DNA of 64,000 nt from Pseudophaeomoniella oleicola (taxonomy: Eukaryota; Ascomycota; Eurotiomycetes; Phaeomoniellales; Phaeomoniellaceae): the NCBI GenBank assembly GCA_003868215.1, contig QWDQ01000008.1, positions 434,001-498,000 of the forward strand. Direction: 5' to 3'. Position numbers and translations under genes: made by a program. Below, piece after piece: positions 55,978 through 64,000 of the stretch; within the stretch, counting starts at the first letter, position 1, and the number at the start of each line of letters is the position of its first letter. Under the pieces are notes generated by a model. The model was not told the DNA's origin, did not search any database, and saw only the letters and a list, made by a program, of their open reading frames with translations.

Positions 55978-57005
55978 AATTGCTCAGCCTTGAGCACGAC
56001 CCTCTGAGCTGGGGCGACTCGAGCATTTGAAAGTGCAGCATGTCGAAGTCTCGACGCTACGCCACCGGCGTTAAGGCTTCAGCGTCCATTCTACAGTGAC
56101 TCTGCGCAACGAACCACGACAGACACATACGATACGAAGAAACCCACCAAGAAAGCCTTTCCGCTTATCCATAGCAATGGCGGCCTCAAGAAGTGTCTAG
56201 GCTACGTAGTACGCCGAGGAGGAGGAATCATGCAACGCTTTGCGCGCAAAACAGCAGCTGCAGACTCACATTCTGTGCGACCGCCCTGTCGCCCTCCTGA
56301 AAGCGAACTCGCTGCGCGATTATCAACGTATATACGATGCTGGCACAGCAGCGGGCAATGGCACCGAGGAACAGTTGAAGCAGGGGCGCGACTGCATGGA
56401 CCGATTTCGGACCAAGGAGGAGCCATTACAGCGTGCCATCCTAGGACTCACCAGTACTGGCCGTTTTGCACACGTCGACAGTGAACACAATGTTATGTTG
56501 ACACAGCCCGCGGCTATCGAGGACGAGGTCAGGTGGGCGCTTGAACTTGTCAGATAGGATTGAGGTTGAAAATGAAGATGAAAAGTCCAAAGCAATGGGT
56601 ACCCTCACAGTCATCCCTATCATACGTGACGATATAACATGATTATTTATACCACTCTAACGTCACCATGGAATGCCACGCACGAGCTATGGAAGTTGCA
56701 CTACGTATGAATGTACATTATTCTGAGGCTCAATAGAGAAGTATCATGATAGTCTCATAAAGAGACAATATTAACCAATGGTAAATATACGATTCGGTGG
56801 TCACTTGTAATTTTGTTGGGAAATATCCTGGGGCCGGGCTGACAATTGACGATCACGTGATTGCATCTTTCTCCGCTTCTATGAGGTAGTGAGACTTTAC
56901 TTGAGTTGCTGCATCGGCTGATTGACTCAGTAGGACGGTCATCATGTCTTGATATCTGATCAGGAATGAATATACACTGAAACGGGTGTCGGCTAAGCAG
57001 TGATC
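55978..57005. other. Intergenic with one possible small gene
   Basis: 1.03 kb between OGG1 and the questin-oxidase-like gene. Apart from the frame at 56211-56557 listed separately, I see nothing convincing. Confidence 0.45.
56211..56557 (+). CDS. Possible exon of an unrecognised small gene
   Basis: Plus-strand frame of 115 codons after a candidate acceptor (CTACGTAG, 56210): YAEEEESCNALRAKQQ..., LLKANSLRDYQRIYDAGT, EEQLKQGRDCMDRF, AAIEDEVRWALELVR. It looks helical and soluble and has no in-frame ATG, so an upstream exon is needed; ATG 56040 with a donor at 56070 (GTTAAG) would fit phase 0 but is weak. An overlapping frame from ATG 56230 is also open, so coding status is unsure. Confidence 0.3.
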
Positions 57006-58562
57006 ATGTTGTCTGGATTTTCGCTGCCTCGCCTCAATTTCGGCTTCGGCCGCAGCTACAAGACCATTGATATACCGTCTGTGAAGATCCATGATATCGA
57101 AACCGACACAGACAAGCCTTCTCGAAGATTCAAACATCTCATTAAGCTCAACCACGTCAACCATGCCGTCCTATTTCACGACAGGCAATTTCATAATCAT
57201 TTGCCCCATGTCGGTCTCCCAGTGTTCCATGTTTCTTGACTCACCCATCCCCAACATCTATCTACGAACTACTTCTGATGCTTTCGATTCCGCTTTTAAA
57301 TCTGCGCTCTTCGTATCCATTTTCTGCTTTGGCGACAAGCGACTGATCTTCTGGTAATAGCTTCTCGGTTCGGCATATCTGCTCAATGGTAGCCCGGAGC
57401 ATCTAAACGACTGTTATGAAGAGGAAGCCAGTTCTCTGGTCCACTGGGAGGACTCCCCAAGTGAAATTGCCAAACATGACTGGAGAGACAGCCTAGGCAA
57501 TAGAGAGTACGGATGGAATCTTGTAGGTCGGAAGCAACGGTTGGCTGACAGTTTGATCCTGTAGGTATCAGAGGGCTTATCTTGACTTCTTTGAAGATCA
57601 GCTTGTCAATCACGGCTACGACTGGCGAGGTGTGGTCGATGAATTTCTGTTTCAAGGCAAAGAACCACTTGCCAATTGGCTTGTATCAGATCGTGCGTCA
57701 ACATTCAGCTGAGGATAGACCATAAATCGTACTGACTGCTGCTCCAGTTGGCCATCCTCTGATACATCTCGGCTATGCATACGAAGTATCCTCGCGTGAG
57801 ATCTGCATGGAAGCTCTCACGATGACGGCCGTCTGCTACTCACCAATGCACAAATACATCGACGATCTGAAGTATTCCAGCCGACCAACTGACTACACTA
57901 CAACCTCCCCTTTCGAGATCATTGCGCGTGTCTCCGCTGACGATCGCTTCAACTCCCTTCCTCCTACAAAGGGTGGCTCCAATTTCGACTCGCTCTTCTC
58001 TGATCCAACCCTCGAAGCAGCTATACTCTCCCATTGGAACGCTTGGGATCTAAACTCCGACCCCCGCAGTGCCTTTCGCGAATCTCAAAAACTCGCCGCA
58101 GCGATTTTGATTTGCTCTCGCATCAAATCCTCCTCAAATAGTACAGACATCCACTACGACTTCTTCCTCGTCCACCTACTAACCACCTCCCACGCCATCC
58201 GCATCCTCCTCCCCTTTTTCCCCTCCAAATTCCACATCCCCCTCCTCAAACAATGGTGGCTCATCACCCTCGGCTACTACATCTCCCAACTCCGCCCAAA
58301 GCTGTCTCTCGACGAGATCCTCGACTACGACCTCAAAGGCCGCAGCTGGGACTACGTCGACCACCTCGCCATCGAAGGAAAACACAGCACAGACGCCCAT
58401 CACGTTAAAGGTCTGAGGGCCCTCAAAGTCGCGTCCGAGACCTGGAGCGACGGCAACGACGACAACGAGAAAGTCCAAGACTTTTGGATCAAAGCCGCCG
58501 TGATATTTGCAGACGAATTCTCTGGTTGGGGTGGCTTCGGTCCCGGGGAGTTCCTACGCTGA
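57006..58562 (+). CDS. Questin-oxidase-like protein (DUF4243 family)
   Basis: Exons 57006..57209, 57361..57506, 57565..57692, 57748..58562 (introns 151, 58 and 55 bp); 430 residues. Family members include Baeyer-Villiger-type enzymes that open anthraquinone rings (questin oxidase GedK) and AflY/HypA-like proteins. Conserved pieces are FHNHLPHLLGSAYLLNGSPE (made by intron 1), NREYQRAYLDFFEDQL (intron 2), ANWLVSDLGHPLIHLGYAYE (intron 3) and FLVHLLTTSHAIRILLPF. His residues such as HNHLPH, GHPLIH and TSHA may be catalytic or metal-linked. No polyketide synthase or other cluster gene lies near, so a secondary-metabolite role is not supported by context. Confidence 0.87.
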
Positions 58563-59063
58563 ACACTTTTCGTTTAAATGAATCTCCCACCCTCTCACCT
58601 TATGTGTAACGATGATTTCGGCAAATAAGTAAGATTGTATCCCATTTTCTTGATGGAATACTGTATGTATCTAATTAGTATGTAGTCCTCATTAAACCTC
58701 AAAATTAGACATTACTAGCACTGCTAACCTTCACCCCCGTGATTCAAAAAAGGTCGTATGCAATCTGATTCCTTTATGTATATAATAACCGGAGATGTAC
58801 AACTATCTTTTCTTCTTTGTCTCCCCTCCCGATCCCTCCCAATCCACCCATCCCTCCTTTTCCTCTTCCTTTCCTACAAACGCCAGTAAGAGCAAAACAC
58901 CATGTCCATCGAGCAGCATGCTTCCTACTTAGTGACCACCCATGAGATCCAGCTCGTAAGTTATAGCAGACAATGAACCCCAGGTGCAACAATACCAGTG
59001 TCTAGAAAGAAAGATAGTAGTAGTGACCACCCCCCTTGTAGGAGAACTGGTTGTCGAGGGCTT
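58563..59063. other. Convergent 3' spacer
   Basis: 501 bp between stops of the questin-oxidase-like gene and RAD17. A/T- and C/T-rich, with no coding signal noticed. Confidence 0.5.
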
Positions 59064-61741
59064 TTAATCATCTTCGATATCATCGTCGCTAATGTACAAC
59101 TTTTCCATCTGTGGCTCCGTACCAACGACAACAACTTCAGCAGCAGCACGACCACCGCCACTACCACCCAAGTGGTTATTATTGACCAGCGGTCCTGCAT
59201 CCTGTTTACCGTCCAGGAGGATCTTCACGTAAGGGTGTTTGCTCGGACTATCAGGGAGGAGGTTCCGGATCTCTTCGTGGAGGTCGTCGAGGTGGTCCTC
59301 CTCGTTGTCGTTTGGCGTGTCGATGCCATCGAACTGCGTGATTAGTTTCAAGTCTGGAGATGCTGTGCTGGTATTGCTTCGAGCTTGTCGGATTTTTTGT
59401 AGATAAGGAAGGTAATCGAAGAGGAGATCTGAGCGGGAAGCTATAAAACGACTGGGCGCGTTGTCATTCTCATTGAAAGAGTTGCTCAGATCATGTGGAC
59501 GTTTCCAGGATGCTACACCTTCACCCTTCATCGCTGTTGAGCCGGTTGTAGGTGTATCACCTCTTTCGAGACGACTGCGCCAAATGGATACACTCCCTTC
59601 AATCTCTTCTGTCTTCTTCCACAATCTCAACGCTGCGGGGAAGAGCATCTTATGTGAGTCTCCCTTCTTGCCACTGGGATGGGTAGCTCGTGCTACAGGA
59701 GATGGAAGAGAAAACAGCAAGCCTCGAATGGCTACGTCGAACGTGATCTCACTTTGCCTGATCAGATCCATGCTGCTTGTCTGAACCGTCGCTCTAGCGG
59801 AACCTACCCCTGCCCGATATAAAGCGATAGAGCGCCAAGATCCCGTATCGAGTAGGTCGCTTTCCGACAAATAGTCAATACATTCATTGAGACACTCAAC
59901 AAAGGAAATGCCGGCGCAAGAGAGAACGTAATTCTCATGGAGACTCGAAATATATGTTGAGATATCCGTGCCAATTTCGTTTAGGAGTTCATTGACAGAG
60001 ACTTGAGATACCTTAGGTCGTTGCAGGTGTAACAGGTGTTCTGGTGGTTTTACAATGCTGGTGGAAGAAATGCTAGGGTCGTCACGTTTGTTGTATACAA
60101 CCTTACCTACGGCGTGAAACATCCCAAGGGTAGATTCTCGTTGTGTGATCAATTCAAGGGATTCTTTCTCCATAGCAGTAAGAGCTGCCCCCTCCTTCGA
60201 GCCCCGCTTGGCCATGCTGGCAACTGTGCCACCCCAGTCTCCAGTATCGTCACCACGAAGGCAAAGGAACTCCATAGAGTTGATTGCGCTGCGGATATCG
60301 CCCATTTCGGACAGTCTCTTCAGTATTGTGGGTCCTGGTACCCTCCTTCGACGAGAAGAGCGCGCCTCTTTCCTGATTACAGTATCTAATGCCTTCTTAA
60401 TAAACATTGGAGCAACCGGATTGAACTCGATAATGTGGGTGTCCGGATGATTAGAAATCTCCGGACCAAGCAGGCGATGCGCTGTGAAACTGTCGGCAGA
60501 TGCTGTGGACGAGGATAATAGAGTCTCTGATATGATCATCACGAGTGGAGGAGCCCCTTCCGTATTATCTTTGGGTCTCTGAAACAAAGTGTCGGTACCG
60601 CTAGAACCAGACGACAGGAACTGAATCACTGATGACCGGAAAGCATGTAAAGCAACCGCTGACCGGGTAAATGTTGTAGGGAATTCATCAATCATAAACA
60701 CCCTCCGTCCTGGTGTATCATCTTTACTTGGTGGTGCTGTTGCCGTGTTGCTGTTGGATATGACGGTATTTAGGCTCCCAAAAGTGCCAGCTCGGTTAAG
60801 GAAATCGTCAAAATGGGACACGAAGGAGGCCGATACAACTCCGTCAGATGCTGTAGAGTTTCTCCATTCGATAACTTGGACTCCCATACACTTCGCCAAC
60901 AAAACCAACGTTGCTGTTTTGCCGCTACCGGCAGGTCCTTTCAGAACGAGAAGATGCTTCAGAGCATGTTAGTCTAGCATAAGGGAGAGCCGTGGCGAAG
61001 GGTACTCACTCGACGCCGCTGGTGACTCAGAGCATCTACAAGCCATGCTTGCACACTATCTATCTTTTTCTTGTGCACCGCAAGCTCTTCCAGATTCTCT
61101 GGACCAAACCTATCCGCCCATGGACGATGGTCCGATGTGAATGTGGTGTTGCTTGGAACATTGCTTCCAGCACGGCCTCGAAACGACGGATTAGTAAACT
61201 TCTGTGTAGATGAAAATGAAGATGACGGCACTGATGCTGCTGCTTTCGCGGTTGAAGGACCCCGTTCGTTGATTAGTATAGAATCTTTTCTCCTGTCTAG
61301 CGCAAAGTGCCTTTCGGAACTAGGCGCCAGCCGACATAGCATATCATCCGCAGAGTCGTCATCGATGTCCTCAATGTCCTCGTCACTCCTACCAACGGAG
61401 TCTTGGGTATGTTGTTCTTTGTTATGCCATCGCTCCTCTTCTGAAATCTTCGAGAAAAATGAATGTAGTGATTTCGATTTCACGGTTTCAGTAGAGCTTC
61501 CTTTCGCCTTCTTCTTGTCCGGTGACGATGTGGACGAGTTCGTAGGAGCCTGGCGGCGGGACTTTGGTGATACCTGAGGTTTACCATCTTCGTTTTTTCT
61601 GGCTTTCGCTGCAGCCGCCGGTCTAGTCGGTCGTCTCAAGACTGTATCGGTCCCTTTGGGGGCACTACTGGTGATATTCGAAGTCTCATCGTCGCTTGAG
61701 AGGACAAGCCGCTTTTGTCGTTTTGCCGGCGGCGGGGCCAT
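59064..61741 (-). CDS. RAD17: Checkpoint clamp loader Rad17
   Basis: Exons 61741..61010 and 60956..59064 (53-bp intron, GTGAGT...TGAAG, phase 0); 874 residues. Rad17-RFC loads the 9-1-1 clamp at damaged DNA. The first 200 residues are disordered and basic, with KRQKRLVLSSDDE and a PIP-like SLHSFFSK. The AAA+ module begins WADRFGPENLEELAVHKKKI; Walker A is VLKGPAGSGKT at about 251-258, placed directly after the intron. Walker B is VFMIDEFP. GDIRSAINSMEFLCL is the sensor 2 region. Distances suit Rad17/Rad24 and are too long for Rfc1-5. Start at MAPPPAKRQK. Confidence 0.92.
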
Positions 61742-62357
61742 GCGCAAATGCTTCCATGCAGCATTTGCGCGATATGTTTGTTGGTGATGTACGCGAGAGG
61801 CCTTGGTAGTGGTACGGTCGTATAGAGAATGGTACTAAAGAAAACGAGTGATAAGCCTGCACTTCTTGACTTGTATATCATTTGCTAGCGATATTGCGGA
61901 GTGATCTGCAGCATCTACTACGTAGTACGTAGTATTGATTACTGTACTATTCACGAAGCTTCCCCACAATACACTAGGCCTTCGAAGGAAAGCGCCTGGA
62001 TCTTGTCATAGAACGCTGGCCCTAGCTAGCCGCACTGAACAGATATCTATGAGGCATATGTGGACAATGGGTAGACGAATACAAGACATATGCGTTCTTG
62101 ATTGAACGTTATCAAATTCGGAATTGTCCTATTTACAGCCTCAACGCTGCCAACTTTGTTACAGACATGGCCGGAGGATAAAACCAAGAAACGCAGAGAT
62201 ACAGATAGCACCAAACGCCAGTACACACTGATTATCAGTTGCCTGGAGTATATAGGCAGAGCGAACGGCTCTGACAGGAGGTAAGGGCCTCATCAATCGT
62301 TCGTCTTTCCTTTTTAGCATCAATCGTACACTAACCGCCTGCGATATCCATCGCTCT
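61742..62357. other. Spacer upstream of RAD17 and downstream of VPS1
   Basis: 616 bp without a coding call. It contains the palindromic TACTACGTAGTA at 61919-61930, overlapping a second TACGTAGTA. Confidence 0.5.
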
Positions 62358-64000
62358 TTATACCACTTCGCCAACGATCTTCGCAGCTTCCTTGTACGTT
62401 TGTAAGAGCTTCTCACATTTCTCCCTTTCTTTCTTGATGTTATCGTCTTCATAAAGGAGGTCTCCAAACAATTCTTCTTTGTAAAGTTCACTGACAAGTC
62501 GGTTCTGGACCTCGTCTCTTGAATAGTTGACCAGTAAATGCATGATAGCTTTAGGCACTTGATCGGCAATGGTCTCGCGAACGATGTTGAAATACGATGA
62601 AATGAGTCGTCGGATCAATTCCGTTTCCATTTCTTCCCGTTCCGTCAACCTTGGTTCTTGTGGCTCAAGCAACTTTCATAGTGGGTTAGCGCACAGGTCA
62701 AGTTTATACAGGACATTGTAACTTACATTGCCACCAGGAAAGTCGCCAAAATCAGTGCTGGGAACGTAGTCTTCCTGTGTCTGAGGCATGATCGAAGCAA
62801 GAGAGCCTGACTTTTCAGCAAAACTTCCACGTTCGGTCCTTCTTATGCTCTGAGAGAAGCTTGGCTCCACATGTTGGCTGACATGCCGGCCAGCGCCGTT
62901 CGTTAATGGAGCGGAAGAGGGCAGGCCTCCTTCCTTTCCGAAGAAATAGTTGAGGAATGTATCTCTAGCAGTACCTGCGTTTTGAGAGCCAAATCGGGGT
63001 GGTGATGTCGATCTTGCGCCTCCCAAAGTGGCGGCGATGCTACTTTCCCTGCCGACAGCGGGAGACAAACTTCGGCTGGTCTTCGAAGGATGCCCTCTCA
63101 CCGTCAAGTTCTGCTTCTGCCCCGTCTGCCCCTCCTCGTCTTCTTCTGGTGTAGCGGTACCATTCACGCCCCCAATCTCCTTCATTCTCTGTTCTCTTTT
63201 CCTTTGCAACTGGACTTGTTTCTCTTTGTCGTTTTTGGCTTGTATAACCGAGGACATAGCAGCAGCGGCTCCCAAGAAATTTGGGTGGTTAGTGTTTATA
63301 TAGGCGCGTTGTATGGAGATAAGTGATTCAACATATGAAGAGGCGGGTCCAAGTCGTTCTCTCAGGAGGTCAGATACGACCTCAATGAGCTTCCCTTGCA
63401 ACCTTGGAAATCTCGATAGTTCGGTTGATCCGCAAGTATGACAGATTTTGATCAACTCCTCGTATACGAGCTCTACACAACGCTGGCTAGGTATTTCCAG
63501 CAGCTTGATCTGCGGCTTGACGAGGAGATCAAAAGCGAGCTCAGGAACGAAGAGACTTGGCCTTGGCCCGGTCGAGTTCCTGATTGCAGTTCTGATATCA
63601 AGGACTGACAAGTTGTGGGTTGGGTCGATTGTCTCTAATGCATTCCCGAATACATCATTGAAAATGTAGTATATTCTCGCACCGCCGCCCAATTCCTTTG
63701 TCGATATTTCCGATGAAGTTCCATCAATAGAAGACATGAAGGAGGTTGCAAAACGAGTCATCAGTTGAAGGATCAAGGAACCGCGGTGTTCTCTGCCGCT
63801 AAACTGTTTGCTACCGTAGCTTGCCAACTCTTGCTGTGTCTGGCCCATCAAGGTATTGAGCCTTGCTTTGATATCGGGCAGGCGGTCTCGGATATGCGAC
63901 ATAAGTGTCTGATTGAGTGTTTTGGCAAGATAGTGTGTACCACACCTGTTGGCAATATTCCTGTAAGCCGGATGATGCTTGAAGAAGTCTGCCTCTGCCT
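62358..64000 (-). CDS. VPS1: Dynamin-like GTPase Vps1, N-terminal part outside window
   Basis: Exons 64000..62727 (continuing beyond the right edge) and 62672..62358; 54-bp intron, GTAAGT...TGAAAG, phase 0. About 528 residues are visible: the stalk/middle domain (ADFFKHHPAYRNIANRCGT, HIRDRLPDIKARLNTLMGQT, LGGGARIYYIFNDVFGNALE) and the GED (EREEMETELIRRLISSYFNI, VNYSRDEVQNRLVSELY). Between them is a disordered insert (SPPRFGSQNAG) with no PH domain, as in Vps1/Drp1. The GTPase domain must lie to the right. Vps1 acts in vacuolar sorting, endocytosis and peroxisome fission. Confidence 0.92.

Noticed and set aside
57006-58562. Secondary-metabolite cluster around the questin-oxidase-like gene
   Set aside because: Neighbours are OGG1 and RAD17; no synthase, transporter or pathway regulator is present.

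Overview
This window is nuclear DNA from a filamentous ascomycete (Pezizomycotina). The evidence is many short GT-AG introns (about 45-75 bp) with CTAAC/CTGAC-type branch points just upstream of the acceptor, compact genes on both strands, and fungal-specific families: LEA/DUF3659 repeats, the DUF7707-type GPI protein, questin-oxidase-like, PFA4, SAS4 and SCM3. I cannot fix the class. I saw no tRNA or rRNA gene, transposon, viral relic, CRISPR array or obvious secondary-metabolite cluster. Most loci are conserved housekeeping genes, and exon coordinates were worked out by hand from splice signals, reading frame and family fit.

Layout. 1-16.4 kb: 3' part of an LEA/DUF3659 repeat protein, ethanolamine/choline phosphotransferase, TAF2, SmG, NTR2, an HSDL2-like SDR, a kappa-type GST and an IQ-motif protein. 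16.4-31.2 kb, with longer spacers: a Cys-rich GPI protein, YPT35-like PX protein, SAS4, an Arg/Ser-rich C4 protein, a DUF202 membrane protein and a ZRC1-type zinc transporter. 31.2-40.9 kb: MLH2-type MutL, PFA4 palmitoyltransferase, a DapA-family aldolase and a D-2-hydroxyacid dehydrogenase separated by a spacer rich in CGATAA sites. 41-52 kb: two unrecognised Cys-rich proteins (one ending in a RING-like half-finger), ATG6/Beclin, SCM3, MCY1-type cysteine synthase and an NDUFAF7-type methyltransferase. 52-64 kb: U2AF65, OGG1, a questin-oxidase-like protein, RAD17 and the C-terminal part of the dynamin VPS1.

Genes tend to alternate as divergent pairs sharing a promoter (EPT/TAF2, SmG/NTR2, SDR/GST, MLH2/PFA4, ATG6/SCM3, MCY1/NDUFAF7, U2AF65/OGG1) and convergent pairs sharing a 3' spacer, the tightest being NTR2/SDR with 6 bp between stop codons. 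There is no operon logic. The only neighbouring pair with a plausible metabolic link is the aldolase and the D-2-hydroxyacid dehydrogenase.

I did not find a convincing new biological system. The most interesting signals are unusual gene structures: a start codon alone in its exon, a 7-nt microexon, two GC-AG introns, a frame-neutral 54-nt intron inside ATG6, a probable acceptor shift in the SDR gene, and a RING-like C-terminus that appears only after splicing.
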